A DNA stretch of 64,000 nt. It comes from Cercospora beticola. Taxonomy: Eukaryota; Ascomycota; Dothideomycetes; Mycosphaerellales; Mycosphaerellaceae. Below are positions 31,766-42,360 of this stretch, one piece after another; the stretch's first letter is position 1, and every line of letters begins with the position of its first letter. The stretch covers positions 4,216,001 to 4,280,000 of the forward strand of contig NC_088935.1 in NCBI RefSeq assembly GCF_033473495.1, in the 5' to 3' direction. The notes under the pieces are model-generated. The model made no database searches. It worked only from the letters and a program-made list of their open reading frames with translations, and was not told the origin of the DNA. The position numbers were made by a program, and so were the translations under genes.

Positions 31766-33403
31766 GTCTCCAGCAGTCGGCGGTGGTGTGTGGTGTTGAG
31801 AGGAAAATGCACCAAGAACGCTGCAAGATCAAGAAGCGAAATGGCAAGACGAGAAGTGGTGTCAAATGCAGGTGGGTGGTTGGTGTGGCAGCAGCCAGTG
31901 ACGTGACAAACGCGTTGCTCAAACTTGATTCCAGGTGTCTGGCGCCAATGATTTTCTCCGGCGTTTGGTGACGTGACGATCGACAGCTGTGCGATGCGAT
32001 GCAACAGACAACGGCAGCGCGACGACGAGATCACAGAGATGGATAGCCAAGCGATGAGTGCGGAGTGAACAATGCAGAGCGTTGTTGGTTCATATCTGTC
32101 GCCGGAGTGGTTACCGCTTTAGAAAGTGACCAGTGCATTCAGTGAATGGGCACGCGTTCACGGTGAATGGCACGCGTGCACCTGACTGTCGGCACACGCG
32201 CGGACTCGTGCTACAGGCCCACGGCGCCATATTCGTGTCTCGTCAAACACGACAGAACGACCAGCGGGTGCGTATTGTTCTGCGTTGGTGGTAAAGACAG
32301 AAAATGAGCCGCCTCGCTCAAAGCGCCATGGCCAATGTTACACGGGTTCACGTGCTGTCGCATCCTCAATTTGCTATCACCGCGCCTCGCACGACAGTCG
32401 GCGACGCGACGGTACCTCCCCCACCCTGCCCATCTTTTGCTCCTTCTATGCCCAGACGGTGGCAAAAGAGGGCTGCTTGCTGCATATACCATCCGAGCAG
32501 AGACACTGCGCAGCGTCTCTCAGCGGCCATCCGTAGCTGATGGCCCGAACGCCGAGTGCGGAAGGGCGCCGCGTTCAGACACACGCGAAACGGGCAGCTG
32601 GCGATAGAGGGTCCGCTTCGCATGCTTCTCGAACGTTGCACAGAAGTCGCCTGTTTTCAAAATATGCACCATGAGCACGAGCGGCGTTCGCATACACACA
32701 CATGGCGTGGGAGCTCTGCTGCTGCATCGTCATCCGACCCCGCCAGTCTGCTCTTCTTACGCCCGCCAGTCTGCTCTTCTTACGCCCGCCAGTGCACGTC
32801 GGCGCTCGACCGGCAACGTCTCCATGTACACCTCGATACTGCTCCTTCATGTAATATGTGCCCGACGACTGGCTGAGGATCTGCACGTCGTGCGGGAAAA
32901 CAAGCTTGCCCCATGTGGCGGGGCGCCGAACTGTGACCAACGCCGCCGCCGCCGCCGCATCGCTCTGCACAGTGCACTTCTCTACTTTGTAGGGTTCGCT
33001 TGTCTGCGTGAAGCCTGTGCGTCCCATCTGTCATCCGCAACGTCCGCTGTCCACGTCGATCGTAGCACCATTTGATCGTTCTCCTCCTCCGACACCATTC
33101 ACCGCGACCCTCTCGCCAGGCAGATTGAGACCGCCTTCACGTCCCGAAATCACCCACAGAACTCGCATCGTCGTTCACGGGATCTTCTTGAGCTTCGTCT
33201 GTCCACCGACACCGGCTCATTCCCTGCAGCACTGTCAAATGGCCTCGGACTGGTGACCACAAACCCGCTCCATCTTCTGGCCTGGCCACAGTCGCCCGTG
33301 CATGCCTAAACACCTCGCAGCCTGTACACGTCCGTACATGGTCAAGGCCAATGGTCATACCAGCCGCCAGTGGTGAGCAAAGCACGAGGCGAGCCGTGCA
33401 AGT
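31766..33403. other. Long divergent intergenic region
   Basis: 1.64 kb between the coiled-coil gene (minus) and the Zn2Cys6 gene (plus). It contains a 23-bp tandem repeat (32740-32795), a short CGC-triplet run near 32941-32957, and many small upstream ATGs before 33404. A long leader with upstream ORFs for the regulator is plausible. No credible gene seen. Confidence 0.4.
32740..32795. repeat. 23-bp tandem repeat, about 2.4 copies
   Basis: Two perfect adjacent copies of a 23-base unit (32740-32762 and 32763-32785; unit starts 'ccgccagtctgctcttctta') followed by a 10-base partial third copy. Confidence 0.85.
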
Positions 33404-36400
33404 ATGACTTCGGACTATATCAATATTCCTGCTTCCGTCTACGCAGGCAGCCAGTCCGACAGTGACTATGGCTTCGACAGCGTTTCCAATATGTTAGACG
33501 GCGCCGTCGCCCAGCCCACCAATGGCTACACTTCAGCACCCGTGTCTGCCACTGGAGCTGTGCAGGACTTCTCCGCTTTCGACGATTTCATGCCCTCTCC
33601 CGCCTTGCAGACGACACGACACGACCAATCTCCCACTCTGGGACAGCAGGTCCACCGAGCGAGCATCGGCAGCAATAGCTATGGAGCACTAGCTAGGCAA
33701 GACAGCTACGCAGGCTCAGACACGACCAGTCCAGATGGCCAGAAGAATCACCCTACCTCCAACGCCGATTCATCCAACGATCCACAAATTGGCAACGAAG
33801 CTGCGCAGGGCACGGGTGGACCGACCGAGGACACAACACTGGGCTATCCGCCAGCATGGAGCGAGCTGAAGACGAAGGCCGGCAAGGAGCGCAAACGCTT
33901 GCCGCTTGCGTGCATAGCATGCAGACGAAAGAAGATACGCTGCTCGGGCGAGAAGCCGGCATGCAAGCATTGTCTGCGCTCACGCATCCCCTGCGTGTAC
34001 AAAGTCACGACTCGAAAAGCAGCACCCCGAACCGACTACATGGCTATGCTGGACAAGCGACTGAAGAGGATGGAGGACCGGGTGATCAAGATCATACCAA
34101 AGGAAGACCAGAGCGTAGTGACAAGCACGGGCCGAGCAGTTGTGAAACCACCTCTACCTCCAGCTCTTCCCAAGGCTGGAGCGAGCACGAAAAAGAGGGG
34201 AGCTCAGGAAGCCTTCGGCGATGAGCTGGACGAATGGGCAGAAGGCAAACCAAAATCGGCCACGGGAAAGAAGGACGCGCCCAACGCCAAAACCGAAAAG
34301 CCAGCAACAGGTAATACAGATGAACAAAATCTGCTTCAAGAAGGGCTTGACAAGCTCCCCAGCAAAGAGCTGCAACAGCATCTTGCTGAAGTCTTCTTTG
34401 ACTACGTATACGGGCAGAGTTATCATCTCCTGCACAAACCCAGCTTTATGCGGAAGCTCGCTCAGGACCAAGTGCCGCCTGTCCTCATGCTTGCCGTTTG
34501 CGCGATATCGGCTCGATTCTCGAATCACCCTGCAGTACGCACCGAGCCAGCTTTTCTGCGCGGAGAGGGCTGGGCGACGGCGTCACGAGAGATTGCGTTA
34601 CGACGCTTCGACACTCCCAACATCACCATTTTGATATGTTACCTTATCCTGGGTCTGCATGAATTTGGTACATGCCAAGGAGGACGCAGTTGGATGTTTG
34701 GTGGCATGGCCCAGAGAATGGCATATGCTCTACAACTGCATCGAGACCTTGATCACGATCCCAAAGACAGCTCCAAGGGCGGGGAGAGCGAGCTCACTTT
34801 CACAGATCGAGAGATTCGGCGTCGGACGATGTGGTCTTGTTTTCTCATGGACCGCTTCAACTCGAGCGGGACGGACAGGCCAATCTTTGTCGGCGAGCAA
34901 TACATTCGTGCGCAGCTACCGATCAAAGAGCGATATTACCATATGGAGATCAACGGGCCCACACAAGATCTCGAAGGAAATGTGCCGCATCCTGTGGATC
35001 CAGGTACGGGACAATTGGCCAACGCAAAGGAGAACATGGGCGTCGCAGCCTACCTCATCCGACTCGTCTCGATCTGGGGAAGGTTGATTGCATATCTCAA
35101 CATGGGAGGCCGTGAGCGCGATCAGCATCCGATGTGGCATGATGAATCCAAATTTCAAGACATCAGACGGGCTACAGAAGCATGGAAAGACGCATTACCG
35201 GAAGAGTTGCAATACAGCGCAGAGAATTTGCAAAATCACGCATCGGAAAAGATTGCCAATCAGTTTTTGTTCATGCATATTGTGCACAACCAAATCTTGT
35301 TGTTCATGAACTCATTCGCGCTGCCCATATCGGGATCACCTCCAACACTACCCAAAGAAATGCCAGAAGAGTTTATCTCCACCGCCACGCGGACGGCGCT
35401 CGAAGCTGCGAATCAGATCTCGGCATTAATTCACGAAGCATCCGATCATCTTGTGGTTGCGCCCTTCGCGGGCTACTCTGCGTTCTTCAGCAGCACTGTT
35501 CATATCCAAGGTGCATTTTCCAAAAATGCAGCTTTGGAGGCGTCAAGCAAGCAGAACTTGGCGTGGAACGTCAAGTATTTGACCAAGATGAAAAAGTACT
35601 GGGGCATGTTCCATTTTGTCACAGAGAACCTGCGGGATCTCTATCGACGACATGCAGATGCTGCGCGATCTGGTGTAGCTGCCGGAAAGGAGGGCCACGT
35701 TTTCCAGTATGGCGACTGGTTCGATCGTTACCCTCACGGAGTCAGCGGCACTGATTACGAGGAGCCGAGCACAGGCGTGAAGAAAGAGCCAGGGTCGGAT
35801 GCCGTCCTTGGGCAGAAGAGCGACCTGCAAACTGTAGAAGAGTTCTTTAGCAAACTGAGTCCGCCAAGCCGTGCTGCTCATATTGCCGCTCAGCAGCAAA
35901 GCGCGAAGAAACCAACCAAGAAGTCCAGGAAATCGGTATCAGAAGGGAACAAGCAAGCTCAGCCGTCTGCTAACCAGCAACAACCACAACAGCCGCAAGC
36001 GCAGGCACAGTCACAGGCGCAACCACAGTCGGGGAATCAGAACATTCAACCGCAACCGCCTTTGCAGGCGCAAGTCACGCATGATCTAGCCGCGAACATC
36101 AATGCAGGCTTCGCACAAAACTCCATCGCATACCCGCCCGGTTTCCAACCAACGCAAAACCCTCTCCTCATGACTCCAGCACCCCAACAATTCATGTCCC
36201 AACTCGACCGACAAATGGTCCTCAACTCCTACGGCAACCAAGACCTCGGCCAATCCATGTTCGACAACAACGGAAACTTGACATTCGACAATTTCGACTA
36301 CAACAATTTCGCTGGCCCCAATAGCAACAACACCAATTCCAACCAGCAACAGCAACAACAGCAACAAACCAACAATGGCAACCAAAACGGTTTCTGGGGT

Positions 36401-36610
36401 GATCCTTCCACGGCGTGGTTCATGCCGTTTAATTTGGATCCGCCAACTGTTGGTGATGATAACAATTTGTTCAGTGGCGGGAATATGGATTGGTCCGGGT
36501 TCGCTGGTTTTGGGGACTTTTCGAATACTGCGGCTTCTATGGCGACCACTGGTGATGGCATGGTTGTTGATCATCAAGGTGGGAATATGGATTTGTCGGG
36601 GATGCAATGA
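33404..36610 (+). CDS. Zn2Cys6 transcription factor with fungal-specific TF domain
   Basis: Single exon, 1068 residues. After about 160 disordered residues comes the binuclear zinc cluster 'CIACRRKKIRCSGEKPAC' plus 'KHCLRSRIPC' (spacing 2-6-6-2-6, residues about 168-197), then a basic linker and a short coiled coil ('MLDKRLKRMEDRVIKI') for dimerisation. The fungal transcription factor domain spans about 310-700, including 'YHLLHKPSFMRKL' and 'REIRRRTMWSCFLMDRFNS'. The C-terminal 200 residues are Gln/Asn-rich (activation-domain-like), ending in an acidic-aromatic segment with repeated Gly, Phe and Asp. Target pathway is not evident; neighbours (Rab5, coiled-coil gene) give no cluster context. 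The long leader suggests post-transcriptional control but this is inference. Confidence 0.92.
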   Translation: MTSDYINIPASVYAGSQSDSDYGFDSVSNMLDGAVAQPTNGYTSAPVSATGAVQDFSAFDDFMPSPALQTTRHDQSPTLGQQVHRASIGSNSYGALARQDSYAGSDTTSPDGQKNHPTSNADSSNDPQIGNEAAQGTGGPTEDTTLGYPPAWSELKTKAGKERKRLPLACIACRRKKIRCSGEKPACKHCLRSRIPCVYKVTTRKAAPRTDYMAMLDKRLKRMEDRVIKIIPKEDQSVVTSTGRAVVKPPLPPALPKAGASTKKRGAQEAFGDELDEWAEGKPKSATGKKDAPNAKTEKPATGNTDEQNLLQEGLDKLPSKELQQHLAEVFFDYVYGQSYHLLHKPSFMRKLAQDQVPPVLMLAVCAISARFSNHPAVRTEPAFLRGEGWATASREIALRRFDTPNITILICYLILGLHEFGTCQGGRSWMFGGMAQRMAYALQLHRDLDHDPKDSSKGGESELTFTDREIRRRTMWSCFLMDRFNSSGTDRPIFVGEQYIRAQLPIKERYYHMEINGPTQDLEGNVPHPVDPGTGQLANAKENMGVAAYLIRLVSIWGRLIAYLNMGGRERDQHPMWHDESKFQDIRRATEAWKDALPEELQYSAENLQNHASEKIANQFLFMHIVHNQILLFMNSFALPISGSPPTLPKEMPEEFISTATRTALEAANQISALIHEASDHLVVAPFAGYSAFFSSTVHIQGAFSKNAALEASSKQNLAWNVKYLTKMKKYWGMFHFVTENLRDLYRRHADAARSGVAAGKEGHVFQYGDWFDRYPHGVSGTDYEEPSTGVKKEPGSDAVLGQKSDLQTVEEFFSKLSPPSRAAHIAAQQQSAKKPTKKSRKSVSEGNKQAQPSANQQQPQQPQAQAQSQAQPQSGNQNIQPQPPLQAQVTHDLAANINAGFAQNSIAYPPGFQPTQNPLLMTPAPQQFMSQLDRQMVLNSYGNQDLGQSMFDNNGNLTFDNFDYNNFAGPNSNNTNSNQQQQQQQQTNNGNQNGFWGDPSTAWFMPFNLDPPTVGDDNNLFSGGNMDWSGFAGFGDFSNTAASMATTGDGMVVDHQGGNMDLSGMQ

Positions 36611-37109
36611 TCGCGAGACTTGTATATTTGAGGCTTCTTTGTACATCTGTGGAGTGTACAGGGAGATATCTGAGAATTGCATATGGATGAACGAATATGT
36701 ACAAATGAAATGAATGATGAGGGGGTTTCAAATGGGCATTTATTGGTTCCTGCTTCCGTTTTCAATGTTGTTCTCGTCCTGTCACGTGGTTGTCTGGTTG
36801 GCTTCGACAAGGCTCAGAGCGGTCTGCTAGTACTGGGCAATTCGAGGCACATATACGCTTGGGAACGGGGCATCATCTCGCTGCGCTCTTACATAGATAG
36901 ACATAATCGCAGCCTAACGGCAAGCTCTCTCTTATTGTGATATTCAACATGCTAATAACCGCACTCTGCCACTTGATTCAACGCCATGGTCATGCTCGCC
37001 CACTTCATTCAACGTGCGTATCAGTGTATCTCGGAGTCTACAATATCTCTCTTTCCCCCCTTGCATATCTTCCTCTAGCACGCACAATTTTCGCGCCTCT
37101 CGTCTTCCT
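36611..37109. other. Convergent intergenic region
   Basis: 499 bp between the stops of the Zn2Cys6 gene and VPS21; two 3' UTRs. Nothing else recognised. Confidence 0.4.
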
Positions 37110-37917
37110 CTAGCACACACAACCCTCCTTCGTCCCCGCTTCCTCGCGCGAGTTCAAATTAACACTATTGGCATTCTGCGTCCCACCCATGGCAGCTTGT
37201 GTTCCCGCACCAGCGCCCGCCCTTGGACCCTTCAAGCTCGTTTCTGGAATCGCATTGGCAATAGCAGTAAACACCTCACTCACATTGTGGCCTGTTTTAG
37301 CACTCGTCTCAAAGAATAGCAGACCCTCTTCGTCTGCATATGCCTTCGCCTCTTTACTGCTAACTTTCCTCACACTCCCCGAACCCTCCTCATCTTCCGC
37401 ACCACTTTCCCCTCCTTCTCCAGATTGCTCCCCCTCAGGCGCATCATCTTCGCATAAATCGAGTTTATTACCGACTAAAGCGATGACGATCCCCGGTGAA
37501 GCTTGACGTTGAAGTTCGGCGACCCAGTGTTTGGCTTTGACGAGACTACTGGGTTTTGTGATATCGTAGACGACGAGCGCGGATTGGGCGTTGCGGTAGT
37601 ACATTGGGGCGAGGCTGGCGAAGCGTTCTTGGCCTGCTGTGTCCCAGATTTCGAATTTGATGGTTCGGGAGGGGAGTTGGCATTTTTGTGTTAGGAAGGC
37701 GGCGCCGATGGTGGGCTCTTTGTTGGGTTGGAAGTCGTTGGAGACGAAGCGGAGGACGAGGGAACTCTGTAGGCAGCCGTGTGGTTAGATGTTGTTGAGG
37801 TGCTGGCGTAAGGCGGAGGGATGGAGATGGGTTTACCTTTCCTACTGCGGCTTCGCCCAGCAGCACAAGTTTGACGCTGCTGCTGGGCTTGGGTGCGCCT
37901 GCTGCTGCGTCGGCCAT
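37110..37917 (-). CDS. VPS21: Rab5-type GTPase Vps21/Ypt5
   Basis: Early-endosome Rab GTPase. Two exons, 37837-37917 and 37110-37766, around a 70-nt intron placed just after the P-loop lysine; 245 residues. G1 'GEAAVGKSS' at 21-29, switch I 'KEPTIGAAF' with Thr 46, G3 'WDTAGQE' at 68-74, G4 'NKLD' at 127-130, G5 'ETSAK' at 179-183. The motif '[18 protein letters not shown]' is diagnostic of Rab5. C-terminal 'CVC' supplies two cysteines for geranylgeranylation. An acidic Glu/Gly/Ser loop of about 27 residues (about 132-158) is inserted between G4 and G5, making the protein longer than yeast Vps21 (210). Confidence 0.95.
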
Positions 37918-40114
37918 GGTGGACGGTGAAGAGGGCCGATTCGCGCGCAGGCTTCTGCCGATGTTGTAGTCGCTCGTTTTGGCGGATGTTTCGGTGGACG
38001 GCGGTGTCAGCTATTCGCTCGATTCACTGCTGCGGATAGACGGCGATATGAGGTTGGATGGTGTTGTGATGGTTGTTGAGAGGTGAGAGTTCGCAGTGAA
38101 CAGGCTGTCAGTTGGCCGCTTCCGAAGATCCGTGCTGAGCCCTGACGTTTGCTGTTGCTCCAATCCATACTTGCCCGCTCTTTGGAGCTCTACCACGTGC
38201 TGCATGTCTACAAGGCATTGCATTTCACATCATGAACATCATCGACATCTTTCTCACGATACACGTGATCTGTACGGAAGACCGAATGCTGTAGTGACGA
38301 GTGGTGATAGGCGACTGCAGTCGACGTGATTGGACGTGGCTTGGCGGCTGCGCAAGACATTCAAACCACCCTGCATCCATGAGATGTCTCTGCCATGTCG
38401 CAGCCATCGTGTCTGCGCCATGGCATTCTTCACGCCCTCAAACGCACACCAAGTCTTCTCCTGCTGACCGCATCAAGTCGTGCACCCGAGGGCCAATACT
38501 CGGCGTCGACGGCACTGCCACCCAATGCCCCTACGCGCGAGAAGAAGTTGGCCTGGAACATGGGCAAGTGCTCCCTACATCTCATTCCGACTTCATGCCG
38601 AGCAATCAACATTGAAAACACGCGGCCAACACGCGATGCCCCCATCCGTCTGCTTACGGCGGATATCGTATCGACTAATTCCGGCACAGTGTCTGAGGAT
38701 TTACGAGCGCAGCCAAGCAAGCCTGCGCGACGCAATCATAGGGTGGAAATCCCTTGAAACGTCAAGTGCAGCAAAAGGCTTACGACTTCCGGTTGTGATT
38801 GTGCCTGAAGATGGTGTGCGCCGTCTCCGCAGAGTGCACAACAGGATGGCCAGAAGGGTGGCGGAAGTAATTCTGGACAAACGGTGGAGACGTCGTTCAG
38901 GTCGTCACATTTTAGATCGGTATCGTAGCCCAGGTGGTCGCGTAAAACGGGTGCTTCGTGTCGTTCATATTGAATTCACCGGCTCGTTGCGTTCATCATC
39001 GATTCCAAGAGATAGTCGCGAGCATCATTGTTTCCAGCTCGCCAGCGATTCAGACCTCCCACGTGCGTGCCCTCTTCCACTTGTGCACTGGTTCCCTTCG
39101 TCGCATGGCCTTGCACGGGGCAAGTCTTGAACATGATGCATCGCACGCCTTGCCGCGCGCGTCTTCGTGCGTGGAGCTGGTAGAGACGGAAAAACCGTTG
39201 CAATGAGTGTCACGACCCATCAAAGTAGACGTTTCACTACACCGGGGCGCTGTTGTAGCGAGACCAATCAGTGTGCGATCTGCGCCTTATGCATGCCTGT
39301 TCCTGACGAGCTGTGACGCTACTGGATTAAGCGACGGAGTCTATCGCCCTCTGCCTCTTACTCCTGACCCGGCCCGTCCGCGCTCGACGCCAAAGGAGTC
39401 TGCGTATCGGGCGTGGCAGCGGAACATCGCAAGAGGCTGGCAGGCGGTCGTCAGAGCAGGCGAGCATTGCGTCGGCGTCGTGTCCCATGCAGAGTGTGAT
39501 GCGAAGGGGCCTTTCTCAGGTTAAGAGCACTTCCGCCACGGCCGCACAAATGCCATCGCTTGGCTGGCCCACATTCATTAAACTCCTAGCCCGCTGAGAC
39601 GTCGCTTGGATCCGCTGCTGTCTATTCGCAACCATCCTTGGGCGCCGCGCCCAGCCCTCTCTCTCCCTCTCTATGCTCTGCGACTCCGCAGAGACTTCCC
39701 ACCGCGTTGCAGCTCGACACAGCACACCTCTCGCCCTCCTTATGAGACGCTGGCCGTGAACCTTCCCGTCCTTGATCTGGACCGCCACACGCTCGTTTGC
39801 ACCTCACGCGCCACGCACAACAACACTGGTGTTGGAGCCGCTTTGGCTCGCATGCTGCTTGGAAATTGCGTCGCGCCATCAACAACATAACGCATTTCAG
39901 GCACTGAGAACCTACCGGGCCCTTCATCAGTCACGATACCACCCCAAAGCTCGTGCTGGCACGACCTAGTCATTCACTACAAACTCTAGCTGCTCTCATG
40001 CACGGCGACTGCCTCGGACAATAACCCATTGAACTACATTGCGCCGTTTGCCACGACTGCGCAACCCGCATCGCCGACTTTCTTTTCTGGAAACCCCGTT
40101 GACGCTCATTCGAC
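37918..40114. other. Long divergent intergenic region
   Basis: 2.2 kb between VPS21 (minus) and the ferric reductase (plus). Open stretches such as 38480-39130 (plus, 216 codons) have irregular, Arg/Ser/His-rich composition and no domain; I reject them. Probably promoter plus leader for both genes. No tRNA or repeat seen. Confidence 0.4.
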
Positions 40115-41923
40115 ATGATCTCTCCGGTATGGCTGCTGCTGGCGGCCAGCCCGTACGCTATGGCAGCAGGCGGCGGTGGCCCGCCAAGTGAGAGCGAGAG
40201 GCTGGCCAGCTTGCTCAACGATAAGATGATCAAGTATACCGGAGTGACCTGGGCCTGTATCATTGCGACCTTACTTGTCTACCACTGGACGATCAAGTTG
40301 CTGCACCATGTCCGCCAGCTCGCCAACTTGAACCACGGCACATCGAGCGACGGCCGCCAACGATACTTCAGTCTTCCGGACGAAACATGGTCGCGCATTA
40401 AGCGACACTTCATCATTGCTCCTCTGTTCAGCCGGAGACACAACCGCGAATTCCGTCTGTCGGCTGCCGCTAACGTCGGTATCCTGCCAGGCCGCATGCA
40501 ATCATTCTGGCTGTTTGGGTACCTTGCCCTCAATGTCGTCTTCACTGTCTGGAAGATTAACTGGAACGACAAGGAGGCATTCATGGACCAAGCTTTGAGC
40601 CGTACCGGAGTGCTCGCGGTGTTGAACATGATCCCACTGTTCCTTTTGGCAGGCCGCAACAACCCCATGGTCTGGTTGATGGGAATCTCCTTTGACGACT
40701 TCAACCTGTTGCATCGCTGGATCGGCCGTATCGTCGTCCTGGAGGCAACCGCCCACGCCACATTTTGGTTTGTGAAGAAGGTGGTCACATTGGGCGCGGA
40801 GAAGGGCAACGCCGCCATCGCAGGCGCCCTGGCAAACAGCGAATTTATCCTGACCGGAACCATCGCATTCGCTGCCTTCGCCGCCATCCTCCTCCAGTCG
40901 CCATCGATTGTGCGACACGCATTTTACGAGACTTTCCTGCATCTGCACATTGCGCTCGTCATCGTCTCTGTTGTTACTGTCTGGATCCACCTGAAAGGCA
41001 GGCCTGCTCAGATCCTCGTCCTCGGAGCTCTGGTCTGCTGGATCTTCGAGCGCTTGGCAAGGGCCTACCTCTTGATTCGCAACAACCTCAGCAGGAAGCG
41101 TCGCACGAAGATCGAGGTCGAGGCACTTCCTGGTGATGCCATGAGGGTCACCATGCACATGGCTCGACTGTGGAAATTTAAGCCCGGTCAGCACATTTAC
41201 CTCTACATCCCTAGCATCGGAATGTGGACCAGCCATCCTTTCTCGGTAGCCTGGAGTGACGAAAGCACCGATGCCGCAGCCGAGAAGGGCCTACCCATGG
41301 CCAGGCAAGACCTCTTTGCGGCAAAAACCACATCCATGTCGCTGATTATTCGTCGACGTACTGGCTTTACCGATACTCTCTGGCGCAAGGCCGAGGCGGC
41401 GGGACCAACTCCAATGATTACTACGGGCTACGTTGAAGGGCCTTATGGGAACGAAAGCTTTCAGTCGTATGGTACTGTCATGCTGTTCGCCGCAGGTGTT
41501 GGTATCACCCACCAGGTCCCACACGTGCGTGACCTTGTGGCTGCTTATGCCAACGGAACAGCAGCCACACGGAAGATAGTTCTCGTCTGGACCATTCAGT
41601 CGCCAGAGCATCTCGAGTGGATTCGACCTTGGATGACTCAGATACTCAGCATGCCGAAACGCCGAGATATTCTCAAAATCTTACTTTTCGTGACCAGGCC
41701 ACGCAGTACAAAGGAGATTCACTCGCCCAGTGCCTCAGTTCAAATGCTGCCCGGAAGGCCTTCTTGCCACGATTTAATCAGCAAGGAGCAGCAGACGCAA
41801 GTGGGAGCAATGGCTGTGAGCGTATGTGGCACGGGGGCCATGAGTGACGATGTGAGGAAAGCAGTGAGAGACCACTGCGAGGAAACGACGATTGACTTCT
41901 TCGAAGAGGCCTTCACCTGGTAG
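40115..41923 (+). CDS. Ferric/cupric reductase transmembrane protein (FRE family)
   Basis: Plasma-membrane metalloreductase that passes electrons from NADPH via FAD and two haems to extracellular Fe(III) or Cu(II). Single exon, 602 residues. A short hydrophobic N-terminus (MISPVWLLLAASPYAMA) looks like a signal peptide. About seven membrane helices follow. Paired haem-ligand histidines are in 'LHRWIGRIVVLEATAHATF' and 'HLHIALVIVSVVTVWIH'. FAD-binding 'HPFSVAW' and 'KPGQHIYLYIPS', NADPH-binding 'VEGPYGNES' and 'MLFAAGVGITH', and C-terminal 'VCGTGAMSDDVRKAV' complete the family pattern. No adjacent siderophore or multicopper-oxidase gene is present in the window. Confidence 0.94.
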   Translation: MISPVWLLLAASPYAMAAGGGGPPSESERLASLLNDKMIKYTGVTWACIIATLLVYHWTIKLLHHVRQLANLNHGTSSDGRQRYFSLPDETWSRIKRHFIIAPLFSRRHNREFRLSAAANVGILPGRMQSFWLFGYLALNVVFTVWKINWNDKEAFMDQALSRTGVLAVLNMIPLFLLAGRNNPMVWLMGISFDDFNLLHRWIGRIVVLEATAHATFWFVKKVVTLGAEKGNAAIAGALANSEFILTGTIAFAAFAAILLQSPSIVRHAFYETFLHLHIALVIVSVVTVWIHLKGRPAQILVLGALVCWIFERLARAYLLIRNNLSRKRRTKIEVEALPGDAMRVTMHMARLWKFKPGQHIYLYIPSIGMWTSHPFSVAWSDESTDAAAEKGLPMARQDLFAAKTTSMSLIIRRRTGFTDTLWRKAEAAGPTPMITTGYVEGPYGNESFQSYGTVMLFAAGVGITHQVPHVRDLVAAYANGTAATRKIVLVWTIQSPEHLEWIRPWMTQILSMPKRRDILKILLFVTRPRSTKEIHSPSASVQMLPGRPSCHDLISKEQQTQVGAMAVSVCGTGAMSDDVRKAVRDHCEETTIDFFEEAFTW

Positions 41924-42360
41924 CCCGCCTGAAAGTTCATGTTGTTATGGTCGACGGCGCTCGGAGGTGTCCAGCGGAGAGCGTTTCACGAAATTTCGTT
42001 TTCCTTTATTTTTGCATCAGAGGTCAGAGCACCTAGCTTCATAGAACTACGTCAATCGGACGTATGTATATCTACTTCGCAGACAGCCGTCAAAAGATTG
42101 CTGTCGCTAGGAATAAACACTATCCCATGTGTTTTGTGAATAACTCATATCTGATGTTTGTGCCAAGCAATGCCAAGACTATGTCACGAGACCAGCCCGT
42201 GAGCCATGACCGCAGCCACTGCAAGTCACCAATACCAATACAAGACAAACAACATATACCCTAAGTCGGCGATTGTGCCATGCCACAATTACAAGACGCT
42301 TCCACGCAATCAAGAATGAATGCACGGAGGGTTTTAGCACCAACAGCTGCGTGGACTCGA
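41924..42360. other. Intergenic, downstream of the ferric reductase
   Basis: 437 bp. A/T-richer than flanking genes. No gene seen; the left end of the decayed repeat array begins near 42361. Confidence 0.35.

Noticed and set aside
38480..39130. 216-codon plus-strand ORF in the VPS21-ferric reductase gap
   Set aside because: Arg/Ser/His-rich with no predicted structure; overlapping ORFs of similar length occur on both strands, as expected in GC-rich non-coding DNA.
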